DNA of 64,000 nucleotides from Callorhinus ursinus (Eukaryota; Chordata; Mammalia; Carnivora; Otariidae). The notes beneath the pieces are model-generated. The model did not search any database. It had not been told where the DNA came from and saw only the letters and a list, made by a program, of their open reading frames with translations. Both the position numbers and the translations under genes were made by a program. Numbering within the stretch: the first letter of the stretch is position 1; each line of letters begins with the position of its first letter. Below, one piece after another: positions 11,301 through 22,923 of the stretch. The stretch lies in NCBI RefSeq assembly GCF_003265705.1, contig NW_020313168.1, positions 2,358,074 to 2,422,073 on the forward strand, given 5' to 3'.

Positions 11301-13544
11301 GGCGCCCCCCAGTGGACCCGGCGCCAGGCCAAGGGGGAGGTGCCGCCTGCCGCTTCCCGCGGGCCGGGGTGCAAGGGAGCCCGGATTCCGGCCCAGCAGG
11401 GTCTGCACCCCCGTCTCCCCCAGCAGCCCCCAGCCTTGGAGCCCAGCACCCTCGACAGTGCCCCCCCCCCCCCCCCCCCCCGCCGTGGAGAGCCAGCGGC
11501 CGGCCAGGGAGGGCCACAGAGGACGCGAGGTGGGTCACTCCGGTGCAAAGAGGAGGTCACCAGCCCCGTCGCATCGGGACCTTGTGCAGATGAAGTGACC
11601 ACAGTGGCCGATAGTCGTAGAGGGTTTCCAGCCCGCGCCCGGTCCTGGGATGGTCACTGATAACCAAGAGGCCACCCCAGCCTGCGTTTGCACCCCCTAC
11701 CCCTCCACCCCTCAGTGTCCTCATCTGTGAGCTCATAGTGCAGCGTCCTAGGGCTGTTGGAGAATTTACCATTAATAACAACAACAACAACAACACAGCC
11801 AGTGCTGGTGTTCCAGGACCCAAGCAAAGTGCGTGCTGTGTATTACTCCCGACTTTCCTCACAGCCCTCTCCCCCAGAACCAGCGCAGCCTGAGAGCACT
11901 TGTGGGTGGGCCCCTGTGCTGCTACAAAGTCCAGTTTGGATGATTATGATCAAATTTAAAAGGCTGGGGTCCCTGTCCTGCCCATCTCCAACCGTCCCTT
12001 CCACAAGCTCCAGCCACACTGCCCTTCCTCTGGCCTGTGAACAGCAAGCTCAGTTCCTCTTGGGGCCCCCTCCCGCAGTGCCCAGCCCTTGCAAATCTGG
12101 CTTCTTCATTCAAACCCAGCATCACAGAGTTCAGGCGGTGCTTAGGGGGTGCTCAGCACAGGTTGCCATGATTGATCTCGTATTTACTCAAAGCCACAAA
12201 CCCCAACTCACGACCAGCCACCCCCACTGTCTAGTTCATCGGGATCTGGGCAGGATCTAAGCCGTGTCCACTGCTGTGGCCTTTGACCTTGTACTGACCT
12301 TATGTGGGGCCCAGGAAAGAGAGCTTGTTCTGAAAGAAGGGGGCTCCAGGCGGGGTGCCAGGCTGGGCAGACTGGACTGCACTGGGCTCTCCCTGCTGGG
12401 TCCTAGCAGGAGAGGGGGCTTAGTCAGGATCCAGGGAAGGCTCTGGGAATCTGGGGATCCTCTGGGAATGACAAGTGAAGGGAGGGCCCAGCCCTACCCT
12501 ACACTGTCCTGTGCCACCGTTAGATTTGGGGAGATGCCAGCGGAGCAAAACCCAGACGCCCTTCCAGGCCAGTGACGAGCTAGCCCTGCTGGCCAGGTGG
12601 CACCTCCCGCGTGTGCCCCCACAGGCAGGCGTGGCTCGTGGGCTCCAGAACCCTTAGCCTGCCCCAAGTAACGGAGTGGCTGAAGGGCCGGCAGAGCGGG
12701 CACTGCGGTCAGCACTCTGCAGCCTGGCAGGGTCGGGAAGCCACATCCTGGACGAGTCAGGTGGCTGAGAAAACACCCTGACCTGCGTGGTGTAGCCTGT
12801 TTGTCGTAAAACCCAGCACAGCCTTAGGAATGAGGATGCTTCCAGGAGAGACACCCCACCAAGGGAGACACCCTTTGGATTTTAAGGCCATTTTAATGTC
12901 CCCAGGGAATCGTTCCTGTTCCCGTCTCTATGTTCTTGACCACTCCTTAGCAGAAAGCAAACTGTAAAAGGGTGTTTAAAATCTCACCTTTGAGAGACGG
13001 GGATTGCTGTCCTGCCTTACCTGTCTCTGCACCCCCAACTTAACTTGTGGCTCAAGATCAATGAGGCTTCAGCTGGAGTATCAGGTCACCTCCTCTTCCC
13101 TCAGCCACTAAGAGCCCATCTAGCCAGGCTACCTCAGAGCTGGGTTGTCACCTGCATTTGCAGGGATGACCTTGAGTGACACCAACCTCCAGAAGAGGAA
13201 GCCCGCCTAGAGCCAGGCTCCGACTCCCTACTTTCTGAGAAGTCTCAGGTAAGTGGCATGGTAGGCGTGGACATCCTGTTCTGACAGGCGCAGAAACAAG
13301 CCACCAGGTGTTCCAAGGAAAGCAGAGGTTCCGAACCCTTCCTCCTCTAGGCGCTGAGAACCTGGCATAAGTGGTCCTGTCGTCAGGACACCTGCACCAT
13401 AAAGATGGTTAGCGACCCAAAGAACCAAGTCCAAACTCACGGAGTACACCAAATAAAGACAAAACAAAGAAAAGATGGAAAAGCCAGGTGTTATGAGCCC
13501 GTTGTGAGTACTCACAGAGAAGACCCTTTATGTTCTCTGGTCTT

Positions 13545-13754
13545 TTTTTTTTTTTTTAAAGATTTTATTTATTTATTTATTTATTTGAGAGAGTGAATGA
13601 GGGAGAGAGAGAGCATGAGAGGGGGGAGGGTCAGAGGGAGAAGCAGACTCTCCGCCGAGCAGGGAGCCCGATGCAGGACTCGATCCCGGGACCCTGGGAT
13701 CATGACCCGAGCCGAAGGCAGTCGCTTGACCAACTGAGCCACCCAGGCGCCCCA
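13545..13754 (-). mobile_element. CAN-SINE, full length
   Basis: Poly-T/AAAGATTTTATTTATTTATT at the low end and the tRNA-like head (ending GGCGCCCC on the plus strand) at the high end. Target-site duplication TTCTCTGGTCTT at 13533-13544 and 13755-13766. Confidence 0.93.
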
Positions 13755-15059
13755 TTCTCTGGTCTTCATACATGCAATAAACATATATGTTGGAATAGGC
13801 ACGCAATATTTGAAAAAATAATATATATACGGTATGGCAAAAAATAACATATCTGATCTAATACCATTAGGAAATGAGAGAAAAATAACAAAATACGAGG
13901 ACAACAGTAGAAGTGGTTTCCTTTGTGGGGCTGAGCCACGATCAAAGACTGATGTCGGTGCGGGAGGAGGATTCGGTCGTGGGGGGAAGGGAGGAGGGCG
14001 TGAGGAAAGGTTTCAGGTGGTGCCAACCTCAGCCTTGTCCCTACACGTGTGGTGGCATGGAGCCTGCAGGCCTGAATCTCTCCCCTGGGCCCAGCGTTCA
14101 CAAAGGACCTGACCCCCTCTTGGGGAAGATCTGTTGGCGGAGAGCCTGCCCGCGCATTCTTCCCCGGGCCAGCTGCCTGACGTCAGTGGGGAGGAGCCCA
14201 CGGACTCAGCCACGTGGTCTGCCTGGTCAGACTCGGCATAGAACGTCTTCCAGTTTCCATGGATGTCGGAGCATTTGAAATGTCCTTGATCTTGATCTTG
14301 CAGCCGCCAGTGTTTATAGAACGGATTCAGTGGGACCCAAAACTTACCCTGTTGGCCGGCCTTGCTCCTCGCCTGCGTATACTGGGACTCCTGGGGTCGC
14401 CTGCAGGAAGGATGCGCCCCTGCTCGGGTGCAGCCAGCAGAGGGGCACACTTTGCAGGGAGCGTAAGTGCAGGAGGGGGTGGGGGGAGGCCGAGAACAAG
14501 GGGGCCTTTATGAGGAGAATCTAGGCCTGAGGGCATGTGGTTCTGCCACTGCCCACAGCACAGCTCTGTGGCCCTGGTCCGGACTGGTGCATCCAGCCAT
14601 CTCAAAGCTGGGCTTGTATGACCAGGCAGGGCTGAACAAAATGCTCTCATTTATCCTGGAGCTGTATAAATAAAAACCGTGCAAAACAAGAGGGGCCTGC
14701 AGCTCCCGGCTTTCGGCGCATCGACTCACCTGCCTGCCTTCAGGTCTTCTCTTCAGCTCCGGTTTTTCCCACGGGAAGACCACAGATCTATTTGAGAGCG
14801 GCTTGGCGGTCCAGAAACAGGCTTTGGGGTACAGACGGGTCGGGGCTGAGTTTGGCTGGTGGGAGTCAGTGTTCTGGGCCTGGATATTCTCGACCAGGGA
14901 TCGTACTCTTGACGCCATGGAGCAAGAACCTCAGGTTGAAACGGTGGGGTCCAACACCTCCACTGGCAGCGACCCAGCCCCCACGTGGGCGGCAGGCCCG
15001 CACAGACAGAAGGGCAGCCTTATGGAGGTGCTGTGGCTCCTTGTGTGTTTCGGGGGCAG

Positions 15060-15295
15060 GGGGCACAGAACTGAGAAGAGTAACCAAGTGACTTCACGGC
15101 ATTCTCCTTACCTGTGTGTCTCCGTCCCCCCGGCCATCCGAGTTAGGGCCACCCCGGTCCAGTGTGACCTCCTCTGAACACAACTGATGACATCCCCCAA
15201 GACCCTGTTTCCAAATAAGGTCAGTCACAGGCTTCTAGGGTCAAGAACTCAACTCTTTTCAGGGGACAGAATTCAACCTACTGCAGGCACCAGCT
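15060..15295 (-). repeat. MaLR-like (MLT1/MST-type) LTR remnant
   Basis: Plus-strand wording CCAAGACCCTGTTTCCAAATAA, AGGTCAGTCACAGGCTTCTAGGG and ACAGAATTCAACCTAC is the reverse complement of the start of this LTR class. Both ends are diffuse. Confidence 0.5.
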
Positions 15296-16807
15296 CCGTG
15301 GGCTCTGCCAAATCTGCTCTAAAAGATGCAGCCATCTGGCACTGCAAAGGGTTCCTGTGGTTTGGATAAACTTGGGTCCTTCCACGGGATTAAAACTATT
15401 CTGAAGTGGGGAGGGGGGACAGGTTCTTGGCCAGCATCAGTAGCTGAATTTACAGAGGGTAGGTAGATCTACGCAGAACAGAATTTCTATAAGTAATCAC
15501 ACTGCAGCCAGAAAAAGGTTTGCTATTGGCTCCCAGTCAGCCCAGGCAGGGTAGCCCGGCTCCAGCCGACTTTCTATTGAAGATGGAGGTCCCCGCCCCA
15601 CTGTGGCACTCATGGGGACACCCACTGCTCCCCACATTAGCATGCAGAGCACCCTGACCCATGAGGAGGCTTCCCTGGGTGTGGGGCCTGCAGGGACGTG
15701 GCCACCCAGCCTACAGCTGCCACTGTAAGAGCTGGTGACACTGGGGGGGCCCCTCCACGGTGGCTTCAGACCGCAGGCAAGATGGTGCAGTCACACGGGA
15801 TTCCCCTCACCCTGTCCTGGTTCATTTCCCTGGGGGCAGGGGAGGAGCACGGCGTGCAGCCTGAGGCCTAAGGCTTCCCTCCTACCCTCACCTCCACCCT
15901 CCCCAATGTCTCCATCCTCAGAGTCCGGCATCAAGCCGCCAGAGTTAGGACGGTGCCAGGAGGTCCAGCTCCGAGTAGCGGCGGTTCCTCGGTGCCTGAT
16001 ACACGCCGGTCCCTCCTTACCCTGCCCCTCAACTCCACCCCTGCAACGGCTCTTTGGAGGAAATTAAGGGTCAGGGAGATTAGACGGTTTACCCAATGTC
16101 ACGCAGTGAGAAACCAGAACAGCCTGGACTCAACACAGTTCTCTGCGAGCCAGCCACAGCATGCTGCCTCCTCCATCGTCACCACGTCAGAGATTCTCAC
16201 AACCACCCCCTGGGACAGAGTACAGACAAGCACGGGCATGAGCTAGGAGCTCGGAGCAGCCGGGGCCTCTGAGCCACCTTGGAAGTGGACACGGCAGCCA
16301 CGGGACACGTGGCACGCAGCCCTCGAAGCGTGGCTGGTCTGAACCGCAGCGCGCCGCAGGCGCACGGTCCACAGCGGGTTTCAAGATGTCGTATGAGCAA
16401 AACAAGGTCAGCTGTCTCACTGGTGAGCTGTCTATAGATCACGGGCTGAAAGTAGTATCGTGGGTGTAATGGGGTCAGTAAAATATTAATTTCACCTGCT
16501 CCTTGTCCTACAAGGCAACTGGAAATGGGAAGTTGCCCGTGTGGCTCAGTGTGTGGCGTGTGTTGTACTTCCGTCGAGGGCGCGGATCTGGGTCACTGTT
16601 CACCGTATAGTCGGGGCTCTGGGAGCTGCTGTGACAGGTGGCAGTGCCCATGGGCCGCTGCTCAGCAGGTGCCCTCCTCCACGCCCGCTGACCCGAACTC
16701 GGCCATTCTCGGCATGTGGCTTCCCAAGGCACCGGTGAGGTCCTGCCTAGCCGGCGGCCGGCCGGCAACTGGAATACGCTTGCAGGAGCCAGCACTGAAC
16801 ACCTTAT

Positions 16808-17225
16808 TAGTCTGCCCGGGCTGCTGTTAACAAAGCAGCACAGACCAGGCGGGGCCGAAGGCCAGGATCCTGGGGTCAGCACGGTGGGGTCCTTCTGAGG
16901 CTGAGGCAAAATCTGTTCCTGGCCTCTCTCCCAGCTGCCGGGGGCTTGCTGACAAGTCTTCGCTGCTCTTGGCTTATAGAAGCATCACCCTGACTTCTGC
17001 CTTGTTCAGGTGGCCTTCTCCCTGGGTGTGTGTCTGGGCCAAACCTCCTCTTTTTTTAAGGGCTGAGCCGTATGGATGAGCCACCCTACTCCAGGATGGA
17101 CTCACTTAACTAATTACACCTCCCATGACCCTATTTCCAAATAAAGGCATATTCTCAGGTACCGGGAGTCAGGCACTACAAGTCAGGGTATGAATCTCAG
17201 GGGGAACACAGTGTGAACGCACATC
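16808..17225 (-). repeat. MaLR-like (MLT1/MST-type) LTR remnant
   Basis: It begins TTAGTCTGCCCGGGCTGCTG TTAACAAAGCAGCACAGACC and ends with the CCTATTTCCAAATAAAGGCA block, the reverse complement of a MaLR LTR. This copy is longer than the one at 15060. Family assignment is by eye. Confidence 0.55.
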
Positions 17226-17464
17226 TCAGGGACGTGGCCACGCTCCCGAGGGGCTGGTGACTGCGCTGGTGCTGGGGGCACTGTCACCCTGCCAGCCAGC
17301 TGTAGGCAACGACACCAGCCAACGGTACCGTCAGCTCCGCCCTGCGGGCCCTGGGGCACAGGCCAAGGCCCGGAGGGGCACGTCTGCTGACGACCCAGCC
17401 CCACATCCTCGGGCACCGAATTCCAAAGTCTTTCCACACCGTGGTCCATTCCAATCTTTTCTCT

Positions 17465-17700
17465 TTTTTTGAAATGAAGATTTAATCATAACTTAATTAT
17501 AAATTTAGTAAGTTCATAATTTAATAAATTATAAATTAATTTTAAGCCTAAATGTATAATTATGTATTATATTAATATAAACTTAATATACATTAAGCCA
17601 TAACTTAATTTTTAACTATATGCGAATATACCGTTGAGAAATTAAACCACTCATAGATGGTTAAAATCAACCCAAGCCACATAACGTCAACGTAATTCCT
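17465..17700. repeat. AT-rich block with self-complementary TTAA runs
   Basis: About 240 bp is dominated by TTAATTATAAATT and TTAATATAAACTTAATATA motifs, in strong contrast to the GC-rich surroundings. It adjoins an old LINE-like fragment at 17700-18020 (AAAATTGCTAATGACGTTGT, CTTGGATCTGCTTCCTGGCA). The origin is not recognised. Confidence 0.5.
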
Positions 17701-18514
17701 TTTATCAGTTTGATGTGTATCTTTCCAGGACTTTTTTTAAACTCGTACAGACATCGCCACATCGTTCCGTGGGTGTGTTCACACGAACATCTCTTAAAAT
17801 GAGCATCGCTCTGCAACTTGCTCTTTTTCCTCAGACACCAGTGTGTAGAGTTGCACAGCTCCACCCTGTTCCTTTAACTGCCACAGGGCATCCCAGCGTG
17901 TGTGTTTTGTGGCTAAGACATTCCTAAATGGAGACATTCAGCTTGCTTTCATTTTCTAAAATTGCTAATGACGTTGTGCTAACCATCCTTGGATCTGCTT
18001 CCTGGCAGACACACTCAGGCTTTGTTGGAGTGGACTCTGAGTCACAGGTGCGGCTCTGGGTGAAGATCCTAGAGCCCAGGTCCTGCCAGAGCCAACGGAT
18101 CCGCCTGCTCTGAATGGGAGGTCTCTTGGCTCAAGAAGGGGTGTGCTTGGCTTGGGGGCCAGGAACCACTGGACGGATGCTCCACGGGGCCCTGGGAGGG
18201 GTGGCCCAGCACACAGGGCTCCAGGACATGCTCGTTTGTGCACAGAGAGAGCTGCTCGAGGTAAGGAAATGCAGATTCAGGGGTGGGGGTTGGTTGGGGG
18301 GCCAGAACATGTCTTGGTGGGAATGCTGGGGAGCTCCACGGGGCCCACCTGCACAGTGAGGTCTTTCTCGAAGAAGGCCTGGGAGCCCAACCTTCCTTGG
18401 CTGTGACGGCAGGGGTGGAAAGGTGTACACACCTTGGACGAGAAAAGTCCACATGTAGGGGCTCGGGGAGTCCGTTGTGACACAGACACAGAATAAAGCA
18501 CGTTGGAGACACTG

Positions 18515-19257
18515 CAGATCACGTATTCTCTGTTTATTATCACAATGAGTAATTCACAGCAAGGACTGCATGAAAGTGTGGGTCACAGAGCACCATGTAT
18601 GCAATGACCCCATCCACACGCGGCTGGGGACACACACCCGCATGCTGACGTACCGATGGGGTGGAGGGGGAGGCAGCCTGGACTACCACCAAAGTGGATG
18701 GAGGAGAAGGGTTCCTGTACGTTTTACAATAAGCATTTATGGTTTTTACAAAAACACCAAAGCTCTTGCTTTTTTAATTTAAAAAACACCGACGACAAAA
18801 TTATTTTTCACAGACACATTAAGTCATTTTGCACATCTCGGTTTCCTTCCCAACAGCAGCACAGATGCCGCCACCCGGACTGGAACTCGCCTCGGAGCTG
18901 CCCAACCCCACCACCCCCCGTAACCAGGAAGGTGCTGGGGTGTGAGGGCCCTTCCCCTGGACCAGGTGGAAATCCTGCCTTTCTTCTCACAGGATCTGTC
19001 GTTCTAGAAGGCTCTCTGCAAACCGTTCTTCAGAAAAAGGTTCATGCCCAGGGAACAGAAAGGAGGTGATTTTTCAGTCACCCCAAATAAAGCCCGGGAG
19101 TCCCACCTGTGGATCTCGATGCGAGGTTTCCTTCTTCCTTCGGGGGTCACCTGCTCAGAGCCCTCGGGCCAAGGCGTTTATAGGGCAGCATCTAGCATCA
19201 CAGCATCCAGAACCTTCCGTAAGACTCCCCAGCATCAGACGCCCATCAGCGCCCCCA
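18515..19257 (-). other. SLC26A11: SLC26A11 3' UTR
   Basis: It runs from the stop codon (19260-19258) to just past the AATAAA signal at 18533-18538. The exact cleavage point is inferred as about 20 nt beyond the signal. Confidence 0.6.
18533..18538 (-). terminator. AATAAA polyadenylation signal, SLC26A11
   Basis: TTTATT on the plus strand gives AATAAA on the SLC26A11 strand, 720 bp after the stop. It is the first canonical hexamer I see on that strand. Confidence 0.6.
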
Positions 19258-19349
19258 TCAGGCCTTCAGCAGGGCGATCTTGTGCTCCGGAACGGAGTCT
19301 TCGCTGACGTTGTAGGGCTGGGTCCCTGGTTCTTGCCTCAGGTATTTCT
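19258..19349 (-). CDS. SLC26A11: SLC26A11 last coding exon
   Basis: Residues 577-606, reading EKYLRQEPGTQPYNVSEDSV then PEHKIALLKA and TGA. Acceptor TTTTCTGCAG|AG. It completes the STAS-domain tail. Confidence 0.95.
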
Positions 19350-22300
19350 CTGCAGAAAATACGAGATGTGCAAGCACAAAAGAGGCGGAAGTGAGGAAGG
19401 GTCACGTCCCAGGATGGGATGAAGAGCCGGCGCTTCAGAGTCCTGCTGCACAGGGAGTTGGGGTCCCCCTGGCCAGCACCCAGAGCCCCGGCAAGGTTCC
19501 GCCTAAGTCCCTGTCAGCGCCTCATCACTGTCCACGCCCGATGACCCTTCCTTAGTGCCGCGTGGCCCTCCAGCAAGACCGGGCCACGTCTCTTCCCCAT
19601 CTCCTGTGGGTCGGCACGTGAGCTGCTCCCAGCAACGACACCCCGTTAAGCCCCAGAAATCAGACACAAAGTCCTCCTGATCCCAGATACGTGACATTCT
19701 AGAGCAGGCAGAGCTGACTCATGAGGGAAGGAAGCCGAACAGCTGCTACCCCTCGTGGGGGTCATGAGAACGGACTGACGGCACTTTCTGGAATGACGGA
19801 AACGTTCCACGTCGCCTCCGGCTACCCCCACCTGTGAGACCCCGAGCCGCGCACGTGGGGTCTGCACATCCACGGAGCGAACGCCGCACGTGAGTAAAAC
19901 CACCCCTAAAGTGACTCCCAGAACAGGAGGGCCCTGACCGTGCCCTGCGCCTGCCCCACCGCGTCGCGCCCGTGCTCCCCACGCTTGCACTGGGGCGCCC
20001 GAACCCCTGACCCTGCCAGGGCTGAGTTTCGGGCCTGCGGTCCTGCCCCCCATCCCACGTGCCATGGGCGTACTGCGCTGCCGCGGGTCTCTCCTTGACT
20101 CGGCCTGCACCCACCTGCCTCTTCCAGGGTGGAGAAGTACTGGACACCCTTCAGGTCAGCAGACAGCAGCACACGGAGGACAGGAACCTGCGGGGCAGAG
20201 AAACTCTAATTCCAGGCAGGGTGCCCCCGTTGCAGCGGGCAGGCACGGGTGGGCTGGGGCAGGCACCCCCGGCCCAGCGTCACTGCGTGTCACGGCCTCC
20301 CCCAGAGTCTCCCGGCAGGGACAGCTTCACCTCTGCTCAGGCAAACGGAGAGAAGAAACTGCCCCTCGACTGTGCTAGAAGAGGGAGACTTTTAAAATGA
20401 TTACTCTCTGAGAGACCCAAAAACGAGCTCTCTGCAAACAGAACAAACAACGTAACAGGAGTGAACTCTGGAGCCGGGGGGGGGGGGGGGGGGGGGGAGC
20501 CCCCCTGAACGGGCCCCTGGGCCCTGGGGCGGGCCCGCCGCCTCCCCCCCCCCGGCCCCCTCGGCCCGGGAGGGGGGGGGGGGGGGGGGAACAACACCGA
20601 CTCACCGGCAGCTGACGACACCCACCTGCAGGCCGACCAAGGCGAGGGTGACGCCGTGCCTGCGGAAGTCCCCCACGAGCTCCTCGAGCCCCAGCACCAC
20701 GGTGTAGTCGATGCTGCAGACGTGCGTGCACTCCAAAACCGCGCAGCGTGGGGGGGATGCTGCAGAGACAGGGGCCAGCCGGTCACCCGGGGCATGGGCG
20801 GTGGCAGGCAGCCCTGGCCAGAGGCCTGGGGCACAGTGACGCCATCGGAGCTCCATCCCCCCGTGGGGAGGGGGCGGCCAGGGGCGGCAGGACCCCAGAC
20901 AGCTGCACAGAGCAGCAGTTTCCTTCAGAAGACGAACAGACCCCCTTTTCTCCCCTAAATACCAACTCCCCGGAGAAAGGGATGGGTACTTAGGAACACA
21001 GATTGGCAACAGCCCCCGTGCTGCGTGCGGACAGCAAGCACCCACTAGACACCACTCTGAGATACCCAACGTCCTGGACCCGGGAGTGGGTGAGCTCCCG
21101 GGAGCTGAGGACAGGGCCCTGGGGTCCTGAGGCAGCAGACGGGGATGCAGAGACAGTGGCAGGAGCTGGGGGTGACTGCAGCCCACCTCATCCTGACCTA
21201 CGTACCTTCCAGGGCCCGGGTGAGTACGGCCTCCCGGAGGGCCTCCACCGCGGGGAAGTGCAGACCGCTGGCTGGCTGCAGGACCAGCACCGGCCCCTCT
21301 GACACCTGGGGACAGGGGGACAAAGGAGGGGCAAGCCTGTAGGTCCTGGAGGCGCATCCGACCTGGCAGCTTGGCTAGGGTGGCCTGCCCAGGCAGGAGG
21401 CCCCAACCCAGACCGACAGAAGGGAGGGGGGCGCGGAGCTGACGAGCGGGCGCGTGAAGCATACAGCACCTCACCCCACCAGGCCCCCCAAGCCCAGCGG
21501 ATCCCTCTTGCAGGGACAACGGATAGGCTGGTACCTGCATCTTGGGTCTGGCCACGGAGTGCAGGAGAATCAGCACGGACACCAGGGTCCCGGCCAGGAT
21601 GCCATACTGGACCTCCCAGAAGCAGAGCAGGAACGTCAGGCAGAGGGGCAGCAAGTCCAGCCCTGCGAGAGAGCAGTCCAGCTGAGGGGCAGTCCCCCTC
21701 GGTAAGCTTGCGGGGGGACTTGGGGACTGTTCTGTCAGACACACTGGTCACCCTGGACGTCTCCCACCTTCCCTCCAGCTGCGCTGGGCTTGGGGCTGGG
21801 AAAGGGGAGAAGAGAGATGAGGGAGAGGGGCAGAGAGGGAGAGGAGAGGAGAACAGCAATGCAGGGGGAGGAAGAGGAGTGCAGGGGGAGGGCGAGAAGG
21901 GCAGGAGGCAAAGGGGGAGGAGGAGAGGGGAGGGGAGGTGGAGAGGAGCAGGGAGAGAAGTGGAGGAGAGAAGAGGAAGATGGGAGGAGTGCAGGAGAAC
22001 GGGAGGAGGGGAAGAGGAGGGAGAGAGAAAGATGGGGAGGAGTGGAGGGGAGGAGGGAGAGGAGAAGAGGAAAAGAGGGGGATAAGGGTGCAGGAGGAGG
22101 GNNNNNNNNNNNNNNNNNNNNNNNNNNNNNNNNNNNNNNNNNNNNNNNNNNNNNNNNNNNNNNNNNNNNNNNNNNNNNNNNNNNNNNNNNNNNNNNNNNN
22201 NNNNNNNNNNNNNNNNNNNNNNNNNNNNNNNNNNNNNNNNNNNNNNNNNNNNNNNNNNNNNNNNNNNNNNNNNNNNNNNNNNNNNNNNNNNNNNNNNNNN

Positions 22301-22888
22301 NNNNNNNNNNNNNNNNNNNNNNNNNNNNNNNNNNNNNNNNNNNNNNNNNNNNNNNNNNNNNNNNNNNNNNNNNNNNNNNNNNNNNNNNNNNNNNNNNNNN
22401 NNNNNNNNNNNNNNNNNNNNNNNNNNNNNNNNNNNNNNNNNNNNNNNNNNNNNNNNNNNNNNNNNNNNNNNNNNNNNNNNNNNNNNNNNNNNNNNNNNNN
22501 NGTGGAGAGGAGGGAGGGGAGGAGGGGAAGGGGTGGAGAGGAGGGAGGAGGGAGGGGAGGAGGGGGAAGGGTGGAGAGGAGGGAGGGGAGGAGGGGAAGG
22601 GGTGGAGAGGAGGGAGGGGAGGGGGAGGGGAAGGGGTGGAGAGGAGGGAGGGGAGGGGGAGGGGAAGGGGTGGAGAGGAGGGGGAGGGGAGGAGGACGAG
22701 CAGCAGGGCACCGTGTGAGCTGCAGACTGGCTCAGCACTGCAGGGAACCGGCCTGGGCGCTCCTCGCAGCCAGAGGAGTTGAAGGAAGCCCTGACCCGGG
22801 ACCACCTCCCAGAACAAAGATACCGCCCAGCTCCAACCCTACCATCTGGGTCCCGGAAGGCGGCGGGGTAAGACCCCAGGACGTGTGC

Positions 22889-22923
<35 letters not shown>

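Larger units (their letters stand above)
10540..11560 (-). promoter_or_regulatory. RNF213: CpG island, RNF213 promoter
   Basis: About 1 kb is dense in CG dinucleotides (runs such as GCGCGGCGCGGCGCGG near 10912) and lacks interspersed repeats. It lies about 1.2-2 kb upstream of RNF213 exon 2 on the minus strand, where human RNF213 has a noncoding exon 1. It carries a perfect ISRE (10964-10975), a second IRF-like site (11223-11235), a 25-bp tandem duplication (11115-11173) and a long C run (11461-11480). The transcription start cannot be fixed from sequence. Confidence 0.75.
11600..18510. other. Intergenic region between RNF213 and SLC26A11
   Basis: No gene is supported. The stretch holds an (AAC)n run near 11778, a full CAN-SINE (13545-13754), two MaLR-like LTR remnants (15060-15295 and 16808-17225), an unusually AT-rich block (17465-17700) and an old LINE-like piece (17700-18020). 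Open frames here are short and lack recognisable protein. Confidence 0.6.

Noticed and set aside
10729..11538. 269-codon minus-strand open frame in the CpG island
   Set aside because: GC-rich sequence rarely has stops; composition is Gly/Ala/Arg/Pro-rich with no domain. It overlaps the RNF213 promoter.
20602..21744. 380-codon minus-strand open frame
   Set aside because: It reads through SLC26A11 exons 21535-21662 and 20626-20759 plus the introns; only the exon parts are real protein.
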